From the NCBI GenBank assembly GCA_002391675.1, contig DGFM01000036.1, positions 1 to 14,033 of the forward strand: a DNA stretch of 14,033 nucleotides, in the 5' to 3' direction. This document shows, piece after piece, positions 6,611 to 13,687 of the stretch (position 1 is its first letter; each line of letters begins with the position of its first letter). Under the pieces are notes generated by a model. It did not search any database and was not told the DNA's origin. It saw only the letters and a program-made list of their open reading frames with translations. The position numbers and the translations under genes are program-made. Source of the DNA: Cloacimonetes bacterium UBA3900 (lineage in GTDB: Bacteria; Cloacimonadota; Cloacimonadia; Cloacimonadales; Cloacimonadaceae).

Positions 6611-8011
6611 ATGAAAGAATATCAAGTTGTGATCATCGGTGGCGGCCCCGGTGGCTATGAGACGGCCATCCGCCTCGCTCAATATGGCATCACTTGCGCC
6701 GTGGTTGAATCGCAGCGCCTGGGTGGTGTGTGTCTCAATTGCGGTTGCATCCCCACCAAAGCTCTGGTGAAGAGCGCAGAACTGTATCGAGAGATGAAAG
6801 AGGCCGATCAATACGGCCTGCCGGTGGTTGATGCACCGGTGGATTACGCCCAGGTTTTGGAGCGCAAGGACAAGATAGTGGAGCAATTGGTGGGCGGGAT
6901 AGAATTTTTGTTTAAGAAGCGCTCCATTGAAGTGATCAAAGCGAGAGCCACTGCCGTCACTCCTCTGGGAGACAAGTGGAAAGTCTCGCTGGATAGCGGC
7001 GAAGAGATCAGCGGCGACCGCGTGATCCTGGCTACCGGCTCCGTCCCCAAAAGCTTGCCCAACATCACCATAGATGAGGTGGATGTGCTTTCTTCCACAG
7101 GGATATTGGCCATGGATAAGCTGCCCAAGAGCCTCGCCGTTATCGGTGGAGGCGTGATCGGTTGCGAATTTGCCTCCATCATGAACAGCTTTGGCGTGGA
7201 AGTGCACATCATCGAGTTTCTGCCCCGCATCGTGGCTCTGGAAGACGACGAGATGTGCAGAAGGCTGGCTCCCGCTCTCAAGAAGCAAGGCATCAAGGTA
7301 AACACCAAGGTGGGCCTGCAGACCATCAAGAAAACGGACGCCGGCTTGGAACTGGGGCTTTCCAACGACAGCACCCTGGTGGTGGAAAAGGTGCTGATGG
7401 CCGTGGGCAGAGCTCCAAACCTGGATATAGAGTTCCCGGCAGTAGCACCCGAGCTGGATAAGGGCGCCGTGGTTATCGATGACCAGATGCGCACCTCCCT
7501 CAAAGGTATCTTTGCCATCGGTGATGTGACCGGAAAGCTGGCTTTGGCGCACACCGCATCCAAACAGGGCTTGATGGTGGCGGAGATCATCAGGGACGAA
7601 TTTGAAGGCAAAGAAAGCCACATGGAACCGCTTAATTATGCAAACATCCCCCGCTGCACCTTCACTTCCCCCGAGCTTGCCTCGGTGGGCCTTTCCGAAG
7701 CGGAAGCCAAGGAAAAGTACGGCGAGATCATCGTGGGCAAGTTCCCCTTCTCCGCCAGCGGTAAAGCGATGGCCATGGGCGATACCAACGGCTTTGTAAA
7801 GACCATCGCCCGGGCAGATGATCAGACGCTGCTGGGTATGCACATCCTGGGCCCCAACGCAGCAGAGCTCATCGGGCAAGGCGCCATACTCGTATCTCTT
7901 GGAGCAAAAGCTGACGCGGTGGAAGATATAGTCTTTGCACATCCCACCCTCAGCGAATCCCTCAAAGAATCAATCGAAGATATCCGAAAAATGTCTATAC
8001 ACAAAATCTAA
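6611..8011 (+). CDS. lpdA: Dihydrolipoyl dehydrogenase (E3)
   Basis: This flavoprotein reoxidises dihydrolipoamide with NAD+ and serves 2-oxoacid dehydrogenase complexes or the glycine cleavage system. The 466 residues are full length. Visible are the FAD-binding GGGPGGYETA (10-19), the redox disulfide Cys41/Cys46 in GGVCLNCGCIPTK, ATGS (141-144), the NAD-binding GGGVIGCEFA (179-188), the second FAD contact IGDVTG (303-308) and the C-terminal AHPTLSE with His444 and Glu449. These last numbers match the E. coli enzyme. An extra Cys44 sits between the two redox cysteines, a variation of the usually variable position. AAGGAG (6592-6597) lies 13 bases before ATG. It starts nine bases after rpoN. 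No E1, E2 or glycine-cleavage gene is nearby, so its partner cannot be told from this window. Confidence 0.95.
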   Translation: MKEYQVVIIGGGPGGYETAIRLAQYGITCAVVESQRLGGVCLNCGCIPTKALVKSAELYREMKEADQYGLPVVDAPVDYAQVLERKDKIVEQLVGGIEFLFKKRSIEVIKARATAVTPLGDKWKVSLDSGEEISGDRVILATGSVPKSLPNITIDEVDVLSSTGILAMDKLPKSLAVIGGGVIGCEFASIMNSFGVEVHIIEFLPRIVALEDDEMCRRLAPALKKQGIKVNTKVGLQTIKKTDAGLELGLSNDSTLVVEKVLMAVGRAPNLDIEFPAVAPELDKGAVVIDDQMRTSLKGIFAIGDVTGKLALAHTASKQGLMVAEIIRDEFEGKESHMEPLNYANIPRCTFTSPELASVGLSEAEAKEKYGEIIVGKFPFSASGKAMAMGDTNGFVKTIARADDQTLLGMHILGPNAAELIGQGAILVSLGAKADAVEDIVFAHPTLSESLKESIEDIRKMSIHKI

Positions 8012-8026
8012 AAGGAGGTATCACAC

Positions 8027-8563
8027 ATGCAGATTACCATTACTGCTCGTCACTTCGAACTCACCAAAGCCATCCGCGACTATGTGGAAAATGCCTGCCT
8101 CAAAGTAACCAAATACTTTGACCACATCATCCACATGCACGTCACTTTGGCCCTCGAAAACAACCGTAACATCTGTGAAGTATCCATGCAGGCATCCAGG
8201 TACAGCCTGCAAAGTCAAGCCGAAGCGATGGATATGTACTTGTCCATTGATATGGCTCTGGACAGGATTGAGACGCAGATCAAAAAGCTCAAAGACCGTG
8301 TGACCACCCACCAGAAAAGAGCTCTGAAGGAGCACTTCCAAACCTTCTCAAGAGCTTCAGACATCCTGGTTAATCAGCAAGATAGGGCTCGTAAAACAGT
8401 CAAAACCAAACGAGTAGTTCCGGAGATCATGGACGTCCAGGACGCCATGGAAGCCATTGACGCAAGCGCTGAGGAATTCCTCATCTTCAAAAACGTTGAG
8501 ACCGACCGTCTGAACGTCTTAGTCAAAAAGGACAACGAACACTACAAGCTGTTTGAACCATAA
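8027..8563 (+). CDS. hpf: Ribosome hibernation-promoting factor, long form
   Basis: Long HPF binds the 30S decoding site and pairs 70S ribosomes into inactive 100S dimers in stationary phase or stress. The 178-residue length and two-domain layout mark the long type: an N-terminal ribosome-binding domain (about 1-100, ITITARHFELTKAIRDYVE onward) and a C-terminal dimerisation domain (about 125-178) with FLIFKNVETDRLNVLVKKD and ending YKLFEP, close to the family pattern FvFxNaetgxxnVlYrrkDGxYGLIeP. The AAAGGAGG at 8011-8018, eight bases before ATG, is the strongest ribosome site in the window and overlaps the lpdA stop, suggesting high translation. hpf next to rpoN genes is a widely conserved pairing, here separated by lpdA. 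Confidence 0.95.
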   Translation: MQITITARHFELTKAIRDYVENACLKVTKYFDHIIHMHVTLALENNRNICEVSMQASRYSLQSQAEAMDMYLSIDMALDRIETQIKKLKDRVTTHQKRALKEHFQTFSRASDILVNQQDRARKTVKTKRVVPEIMDVQDAMEAIDASAEEFLIFKNVETDRLNVLVKKDNEHYKLFEP

Positions 8564-8581
8564 ATCCCAACATAATCTATG

Positions 8582-8615
8582 CACCCTCCGGTGTGGAACG
8601 TCATGCCGGAGGGTG
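8582..8615 (+). terminator. Strong hairpin between hpf and hprK
   Basis: CACCCTCCGG (8582-8591) pairs perfectly with CCGGAGGGTG (8606-8615), with a 14-base loop; G-U pairs could extend the stem by two. There is no U-tract downstream. It occupies most of the 77-base gap between hpf and hprK, the widest gap in the operon. It may be a partial terminator, or a processing or stabilising structure that protects the hpf mRNA 3' end. Confidence 0.5.
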
Positions 8616-8640
8616 TGATTAAACCAAGCGGGGGAGACAT

Positions 8641-9624
8641 ATGCGAGAACTTACAGTTAAGCAACTATTTGAGGACAAGCGCAAGGACTTCGCCCTTTCG
8701 CTGGTCACCGAACCCCAAACCATAGACAAGAAGATAGTCACGCCTTACTTCAATCGTCCGGGCCTGGCGCTTGCGGGCTGGCTGGAGGTCTTTACTCCGG
8801 AGCGCATCCAAATCTTTGGAGAGGCAGAAGTTCGCTACCTGCAGAGCCTTCCGGAAAAGACCATGTTGGAGCGGCTCAGGGAGCTCTTTAAGATGGACAT
8901 CCCCTGCGTGATTATCTCCAAAGGCCTCAGCCTCCCTCCCTCAGTCGAATATCTGGCCAATGATCTCCACATCCCCATCTTCTCCAGCAGGCTTTCCACC
9001 GTGCAGCTCATATCTCAGATCAACCGCTATCTCATGGACGTCTTTGCCTTGGAAAAGACTATCCACGCCACGCTGGTAGACGTCTTCGGTTTGGGCATCC
9101 TGATCACCGGCAAAAGCGGCATAGGCAAAAGCGAATGCGCACTCGACCTCATCTCCAGAGGCCACAGCCTGGTGGGCGATGACATGATCAATATGCGCAA
9201 CCTCAACGACATCATCGTGGGCCGCAGTGGACGCGATTTTGGCCACTTTATGGAGATCCGCGGCGTGGGCGTGGTCAACGTGGAGAAGATGTTTGGCATA
9301 GAGCGGGTCAGACGTGAGAAGAACATTGATCTGCAGATAGAATTGATGCCTTGGCAAGAGAATACGGAGTATGAGCGAATAGGCCTTAAGGGCAATTATG
9401 TAGAGCATTTGGGCGTTAAGCTCCCCATCATTTACTTACCGATTTCCCCGGGTAAAAATGTATCTGTGATCGTGGAAGTCGCGGCGATGAATCAGATCCT
9501 CAAAGGTGCGGGTTATGATGCAGCTGAGGACTTTAACCGCAAGATACACGAGGAGATACGCAAGCAGACTCTATTCAAAAAGGTGCAAGCAACAGAAAAT
9601 GATCCAAAAGACAGTAACAGTTAA
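8641..9624 (+). CDS. hprK: HPr kinase/phosphorylase
   Basis: HprK phosphorylates HPr on Ser46 using ATP or pyrophosphate and can reverse the reaction, linking sugar or energy state to PTS activity. The 327-residue protein has the regulatory N-terminal domain (1 to about 130) and the catalytic domain with His141 (IHATLVDVFG), Walker A GKSGIGKS (157-164), HSLVGDD (175-181) and the family signature EIRGVGVVNV (205-214). The flexible loop PISPGKNVSVIVEVAAMN (267-284) corresponds to the K3 loop of the Lactobacillus enzyme. GGGGAG at 8631-8636 precedes ATG by four bases. Its end overlaps ptsH by 26 bases, and that ptsH encodes the expected Ser46 substrate, so kinase and target are translated side by side. 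Confidence 0.97.
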   Translation: MRELTVKQLFEDKRKDFALSLVTEPQTIDKKIVTPYFNRPGLALAGWLEVFTPERIQIFGEAEVRYLQSLPEKTMLERLRELFKMDIPCVIISKGLSLPPSVEYLANDLHIPIFSSRLSTVQLISQINRYLMDVFALEKTIHATLVDVFGLGILITGKSGIGKSECALDLISRGHSLVGDDMINMRNLNDIIVGRSGRDFGHFMEIRGVGVVNVEKMFGIERVRREKNIDLQIELMPWQENTEYERIGLKGNYVEHLGVKLPIIYLPISPGKNVSVIVEVAAMNQILKGAGYDAAEDFNRKIHEEIRKQTLFKKVQATENDPKDSNS

Positions 9625-9862
9625 CAGCGAGCATGGATTACACGCACGTCCCGCCGCTTTGATCGTGAAGGCAGCCACCAAGTTTCGCAGCGAATTTTAT
9701 ATAGAAAGAGATGGCATGAAGGTAAACGGCAAGAGCATCATGGGCGTGATGATGCTGGCGGCTGAGAATGGCGCAGTCTTGACGCTCAGCGCCCAGGGAG
9801 TGGATGCAGAATACTTGATCGAGGAGGTGTCTTCCCTCATCGAAGGCGGTTTTGGAGCATAG
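9599..9862 (+). CDS. ptsH: Phosphocarrier protein HPr
   Basis: HPr is the small phosphocarrier between Enzyme I and sugar-specific or regulatory PTS proteins. The frame is open further upstream, but ATG 9599 yields an 87-residue protein beginning MIQKTVTV, the normal HPr N terminus. His15 lies in GLHARPAA (13-20) and Ser46 in GKSIMGV (44-50), at the canonical positions of both phosphorylation sites. The GKSIMGV form resembles Gram-positive HPr more than E. coli HPr, as expected when HprK is present. The first 26 bases overlap hprK; an AAAGGTG at 9578-9584 is the nearest ribosome site and is rather distant. Translation may rely on coupling to hprK. Confidence 0.96.
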   Translation: MIQKTVTVNSEHGLHARPAALIVKAATKFRSEFYIERDGMKVNGKSIMGVMMLAAENGAVLTLSAQGVDAEYLIEEVSSLIEGGFGA

Positions 9863-9863
9863 C

Positions 9864-11591
9864 ATGATGAACGTTTTCAAAGCCAAAAGCATCAATCCCG
9901 GCATCTACATCGGCCGGGCGAGGTTTTTGGTTTCCAAAGCGCCCATCATCCACCAAAGCCATGTGACAGAAGACAATGCAGCCTCTGAATTTGAGCATCT
10001 GACCAGCTCCATCGACGTTGCCTTGGCTCAGGTGCGCCAGATATTGACCACGCTCCCGGAGGACGGGCAGGAGAAGGAAATCTTTGAGACGCAGGAGATG
10101 ATCCTGGCCGATCCGGACATCCTGCTCAAGCTGGAAAACCAGGTTTTGCAAGAACTTAACAGTGCGCCCAGCGCAGTGAAGATCGTCTTCGACGAGGTGA
10201 TCACCCACTTTGAAGGGATGCAAAACGACTTCTTTGCCTCACGTGCGGTGGACTACAAAGACGTGCAGCACAGGCTTTTGGACATCCTCCTGGACGTACA
10301 TTCCGAGCCCTTATCTGTATTTGAGCCGGGCGAAGTGCTTTTCTGCCTGGAGCCCAGCCCCACGCTCATCAGCAGCATGGCCAGCAAGGGCATCGGTGCC
10401 TGGGTGAGCCAAAAAGGGGCCTACACCTCGCACGCAGCCATCCTTTCCCGCGGTTTGAACATCGTGGCCATCACCTCCATTCCCGAGCTGGCCTTCAAGG
10501 TCAAAGACGGCCAGCAGGTGATCGTGGATGCCACCAAGGGCGAGCTCATCGTAAATCCCGATGCAGCAACGCTCAAGCATTACCAGAAGCGGAAAGCAGA
10601 TATGGAAGCCGCCCTCCTCAAGGACCGGGCGCGGGCTCTGGAACCCGCCATCACCTCCACAGGCAGAAGGGTGCGCATCAACGTCAACATCGAACTTCCC
10701 GAAGAAGCAGCTGCCCTTAAAGCTTTGGGTGCCGAAGGAATAGGCCTCTTCCGAACCGAGTTTCTCTACCTGGATCGCAGCAGCCTACCAGACGAGGAGG
10801 AGCAGTTTCAGATCTACTCCTCGGTAGCCAGGGATATGGCGCCTTTCCCCGTCACCATCCGCACCTTCGACTTAGGTGGTGACAAGCTTTCGCACCTCAT
10901 TCCCTTCGAGCCCGAAGAAAACCCTTTCCTGGGCTGCCGAGGCTTGAGATTCTCTCTTTTCAGACCCGATATCTTCAAGATTCAGATCAAAGCGGTGATG
11001 CGGGCAGCGGTGGAAGGCAATCTGCAACTGATGTTTCCCATGGTCAACGACGTGGAAGACCTGCTCCAGGCCAAGGAGCTGGTCTCAGAATGCTCGGCCG
11101 AGCTCCAAGCGCAAGGCATCAAACACAATGCGAATATCCCTATCGGCGTGATGATCGAGATTCCTTCCGCAGCCTTGTGTGCCGATATTTTGGCTGCCGA
11201 AGCGGATTTCTTCAGCATCGGTACCAACGACCTCACCCAATATACCTTAGCCGTAGACCGCAATTCCGAGACCCTCAGCTACAAATATGCGCAGCACCAT
11301 CCATCGGTCTTAAGACTGATACAGATGGTGCTCAAAGCCGCTCGCAAAGCCGGTATCACCGTGGGAGTCTGCGGTGAAATGGCTTCCATCCTCCAATATG
11401 TGCCCCTGCTGGTTGGCTTGGGTTTGGAAGATTTGAGCGTGCAGCCCGCCAAAATCGCCACCATCAAATCCATCGTGAGAAAGTGTGATCTCCACCTGGA
11501 AGAGCTGGTGCAGAGCAGCGATCTCGACCACCTGGACGAGGTGGAAGACCTGATCTACAACAAGCTTAAAAACTACTATCAAGATAAATGA
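9864..11591 (+). CDS. ptsI: PTS Enzyme I (phosphoenolpyruvate-protein phosphotransferase)
   Basis: Enzyme I takes phosphate from phosphoenolpyruvate onto a histidine and passes it to HPr His15. ATG 9864, six bases after GGAG (9854-9857), gives 575 residues, the same size as E. coli EI. The active-site His190 is in YTSHAAILSRGL (E. coli His189). The TIM-barrel PEP-binding domain shows GIGLFRTEFLYL with Arg297, TFDLGGDK, IGVMIEIPSA, SIGTNDLTQYTLAVDR and GVCGEMA with Cys503 (E. coli Cys502). All key residues are present. It starts one base after the ptsH stop and ends 11 bases before the preferred pgi start. No EII domains are fused or adjacent, so the relay's final acceptors must be encoded elsewhere. 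Confidence 0.97.
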   Translation: MMNVFKAKSINPGIYIGRARFLVSKAPIIHQSHVTEDNAASEFEHLTSSIDVALAQVRQILTTLPEDGQEKEIFETQEMILADPDILLKLENQVLQELNSAPSAVKIVFDEVITHFEGMQNDFFASRAVDYKDVQHRLLDILLDVHSEPLSVFEPGEVLFCLEPSPTLISSMASKGIGAWVSQKGAYTSHAAILSRGLNIVAITSIPELAFKVKDGQQVIVDATKGELIVNPDAATLKHYQKRKADMEAALLKDRARALEPAITSTGRRVRINVNIELPEEAAALKALGAEGIGLFRTEFLYLDRSSLPDEEEQFQIYSSVARDMAPFPVTIRTFDLGGDKLSHLIPFEPEENPFLGCRGLRFSLFRPDIFKIQIKAVMRAAVEGNLQLMFPMVNDVEDLLQAKELVSECSAELQAQGIKHNANIPIGVMIEIPSAALCADILAAEADFFSIGTNDLTQYTLAVDRNSETLSYKYAQHHPSVLRLIQMVLKAARKAGITVGVCGEMASILQYVPLLVGLGLEDLSVQPAKIATIKSIVRKCDLHLEELVQSSDLDHLDEVEDLIYNKLKNYYQDK

Positions 11592-11602
11592 GGAACACTG
11601 CC

Positions 11603-12925
11603 ATGATCTCCTACGATCACAAGAACTTACTTCACAGCAACAAGATACGTACCGGCATCGAGCCGGATAAGCTCGCCTCCATGCAAGAGGCCGTCCAAAA
11701 TGCGCATGACGAGATCCAAAAAGACCGCCAGCAAGACATCCTGGGCTTTTACGATCTGCCAGACCAAAACGTGGACCACATCACAGATTATATCAAGTCG
11801 CTGGGTGATCGTTTTGACACCATGGTGGTCTTGGGCATCGGTGGTTCCGCCCTGGGCAACAAAGCCCTCTATTCCGCTCTCAGAACGGCTTCCATGCTCA
11901 AGCGCCGCGTGCTGGTATACGACAACGTAGACCCCGTTTTCCTGGATGAAATCCTGGATGATATCACACTGCACAGCACCATCTTCAACGTGATTACCAA
12001 AAGCGGCACCACCGCTGAGACGATGGCCAGCTACATGATCATTGCAGACAGGCTGCAAAAGGCCTTCCCGGATGACTATATCCAGCGCATCATCGTGACC
12101 ACAGACCGGGAAAAGGGCTTCCTCAGAAAGCTGGTGAACGACCACGGCTACGCCTCTTTCATCGTGCCGGACAACGTGGGTGGACGCTTCTCCGTGCTCA
12201 GCGATGTGGGTCTGGTGTCCAGCGCTTTTGCCGGCATAGATATCAAGGCTTTGCTCCAAGGAGCAGCCGCTATGAGGCAGAGGTGCGCAGAAGCAGACCT
12301 GGAGAGCAATCCTGCCTATCTGAACGGACTTTTGCACTATCTCTACATGAAGCAGGGCAAAAACATCAGCGTGATGATGCCTTATTCCAATTCCCTCTAC
12401 GACTTTGCGGATTGGTATAGACAGTTGTGGGCCGAGAGTTTGGGCAAACGCAAGGACATCAAAGGCAGGGATGTGTTTGTGGGGCAGACGCCCGTGAAAG
12501 CCCTGGGCAGCACAGACCAGCATTCGCAGGTGCAACTCTACGTGGAAGGCCCCAACGACAAAGTGTTTACCTTCCTCAAAGTGGAGAACTTCGCGGTCGA
12601 TTACGTGATCCCAAACCTGCATCCGGATCGCGAAGAAGTGAATTATCTGGGCGGCAAAAGACTGGGCCAACTGCTCAATGCAGAAGCACTTGCCACCAGC
12701 TATGCCCTCACCAGCGCAGGACGCCCAAACTGCACCATCGCTTTCCCGCAGATAGACGAGCATCACCTGGGTGAATTTATCATGATGTATATGATACAGA
12801 CTGTCTTTACCGGCAAACTGCTCAATATCAACCCGTTAGACCAACCCGGCGTGGAAGCAGGCAAAAACGCTACCTATATGCTGATGGGGAAGAAAGGATA
12901 CGAGGCAGCTTCGCTGCAGTTGTGA
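11603..12925 (+). CDS. pgi: Glucose-6-phosphate isomerase
   Basis: Pgi interconverts glucose 6-phosphate and fructose 6-phosphate in glycolysis and gluconeogenesis. ATG 11603 has AGGA (11591-11594) eight bases before and gives 440 residues, typical of the short bacterial PGI class. An ATG at 11588 overlapping the ptsI stop would add five residues but lacks a ribosome site. Motifs in order: GIGGSALG (78-85), TKSGTTAET (132-140), the PGI signature DNVGGRFSVLSDVGL (190-204), LWAESLGK with Glu279, GSTDQHSQVQLY with His308, and DQPGVEAGK with Lys421. The last codons and the stop codon fall inside the heptamer repeat that begins at 12918, so the C terminus may have been set by insertion of that repeat. 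It is the final gene of the operon. Confidence 0.97.
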   Translation: MISYDHKNLLHSNKIRTGIEPDKLASMQEAVQNAHDEIQKDRQQDILGFYDLPDQNVDHITDYIKSLGDRFDTMVVLGIGGSALGNKALYSALRTASMLKRRVLVYDNVDPVFLDEILDDITLHSTIFNVITKSGTTAETMASYMIIADRLQKAFPDDYIQRIIVTTDREKGFLRKLVNDHGYASFIVPDNVGGRFSVLSDVGLVSSAFAGIDIKALLQGAAAMRQRCAEADLESNPAYLNGLLHYLYMKQGKNISVMMPYSNSLYDFADWYRQLWAESLGKRKDIKGRDVFVGQTPVKALGSTDQHSQVQLYVEGPNDKVFTFLKVENFAVDYVIPNLHPDREEVNYLGGKRLGQLLNAEALATSYALTSAGRPNCTIAFPQIDEHHLGEFIMMYMIQTVFTGKLLNINPLDQPGVEAGKNATYMLMGKKGYEAASLQL

Positions 12926-13157
12926 GTTGTGAGCTGTGAGCAGCGACCAAAACATAGCCGGGATGCAGTGTTATAAGAAAGTAAGGCCATGGATTACAGG
13001 GTAAAAAGCCAGAGTTGGCTTTATCTCAATTAGTGAAAACTCGTGTAATCCTTGGGAGGTTTAAACAGCCCAAAGCTGCATGGATTGCAGCAAGGAATAT
13101 CTGTATCTTTGAAACCTGCGTCAGCTGCTGACAACTGGCAACTGACAACTCACAACT
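12918..13157. repeat. Nested inverted-repeat element with heptamer tandem ends
   Basis: The outer ends are a perfect 13-base inverted repeat (AGTTGTGAGTTGT 12918-12930 and ACAACTCACAACT 13145-13157). Each arm is built of tandem heptamers. On the left: TTGTGAG, TTGTGAG, CTGTGAG (12920-12940). On the right: CTGACAA, CTGGCAA, CTGACAA, CTCACAA (13128-13155). Inside lies a second inverted repeat (CCATGGATTACA 12987-12998 with TGTAATCCTTGG 13044-13055, 11 of 12 pairing) and a central hairpin at 13005-13022. There is no open reading frame of note. It sits exactly where the rightward operon meets the leftward tRNA genes. It could be a small non-autonomous mobile element or a repeat-derived bidirectional terminator. 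Confidence 0.7.
13005..13022 (+). terminator. Candidate terminator hairpin of the metK-pgi operon
   Basis: AAAGCCA (13005-13011) pairs with TGGCTTT (13016-13022) across a four-base loop, GAGT. The stem is preceded by two further A residues and followed by ATCTC, so the U-tract is limited to the stem's own TTT. It is 80 bases after the pgi stop and at the centre of the nested inverted repeat. A-tract and T-tract on both sides would allow weak termination from either direction. Confidence 0.45.
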
Positions 13158-13164
13158 AAAGAAA

Positions 13165-13239
13165 TGGCTGGGTAGGGAGGATTCGAACCCCCGTATGGCA
13201 GGGCCAGAACCTGCTGCCTTACCGCTTGGCGACTACCCA
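13165..13239 (-). tRNA. tRNA-Gln(CTG)
   Basis: On the minus strand a full 75-base cloverleaf including encoded CCA: acceptor TGGGTAG/CTACCCA, D stem GCC/GGC, anticodon stem GCAGG/CCTGC with loop TTCTGGC (anticodon CTG, reading CAG), T arm GGGGG, TTCGAAT, CCTCC. It has the U1-A72 pair and discriminator G73 expected of bacterial tRNA-Gln. It differs from the tRNA-Gln at 13330-13404 at only six positions. It is the last tRNA of the leftward cluster. Confidence 0.96.
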
Positions 13240-13329
13240 GCAAATCAAAAGTAAAAATAATAGACCCCAGACAAGAATAATCTCCGCTTTAGACGCTGTA
13301 AATGAACGCCTTAAAAGCTTTGGAGAAAT

Positions 13330-13404
13330 TGGCTGGGCAGGGAGGATTCGAACCCCCGTATGGCGGGACCAAAACCCGCTGCCTTACCGCTTGGCGACTG
13401 CCCA
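13330..13404 (-). tRNA. tRNA-Gln(TTG)
   Basis: Minus-strand 75-base cloverleaf with CCA: acceptor TGGGCAG/CTGCCCA, anticodon stem GCGGG/CCCGC, loop TTTTGGT (anticodon TTG, reading CAA and by wobble CAG), T arm GGGGG, TTCGAAT, CCTCC, discriminator G. U1-A72 is present. Near copy of the neighbouring tRNA-Gln(CTG). The 90 bases between the two Gln genes hold nothing I recognise. Confidence 0.96.
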
Positions 13405-13415
13405 GCATCAATTCT

Positions 13416-13509
<94 letters not shown>

Positions 13510-13549
13510 TTTATCAACAAAGGATCACACTATGTACGATAAAAAACTG

Positions 13550-13635
13550 TGGCGGAGGATGAGGGATTCGAACCCCCAAGGGCAGAACCCGGCGGTTTTC
13601 AAGACCGCTGCCTTACCAGTTAGGACTAATCCTCC
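13550..13635 (-). tRNA. tRNA-Ser(TGA)
   Basis: Minus-strand 86-base class II tRNA with CCA: acceptor GGAGGAT/ATCCTCC, anticodon stem GCGGT/ACCGC with loop CTTGAAA (anticodon TGA, reading UCA and related codons), short-stem variable arm GGG/CCC, T arm GGGGG, TTCGAAT, CCCTC, discriminator G. It is the first gene of the leftward tRNA cluster. Confidence 0.96.
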
Positions 13636-13648
13636 ATAGGTTCTACCC

Positions 13649-13687
13649 TTGAAACTGAAGGGGCGCTTTTTGTCAATCACTTTTTTT
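13649..13687 (-). promoter_or_regulatory. Possible promoter of the minus-strand tRNA cluster
   Basis: On the minus strand a perfect TTGACA (13676 down to 13671) lies 36 bases before the 5' end of tRNA-Ser(TGA), preceded by an A7 tract (13687 down to 13681) that could act as an UP element. The -10 is poor: TTTCAA (13654 down to 13649) after 16 bases matches only three of six consensus positions. The position is right for a tRNA promoter, the -10 is the weak point. Confidence 0.35.

Noticed and set aside
6533..7942. A 469-codon minus-strand open frame opposite lpdA
   Set aside because: It is antisense to a gene with every expected catalytic residue, its translation has no family motif and is rich in His and Gly, and it reflects the codon bias of lpdA on the other strand.
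5150..8640. Sigma-54 (-24/-12) promoters regulated by the local rpoN
   Set aside because: I looked for TGGCAC followed by TTGCA at the right spacing upstream of the genes here. The few TGGCAC occurrences are inside coding regions and lack the -12 GC.
11627..12766. A 379-codon minus-strand open frame opposite pgi
   Set aside because: Mirror image of a fully motif-supported pgi, with no ribosome site and low-complexity composition.
12918..13157. CRISPR array
   Set aside because: The heptamers are contiguous without spacers and arranged as opposing arms, so they do not fit a repeat-spacer pattern.
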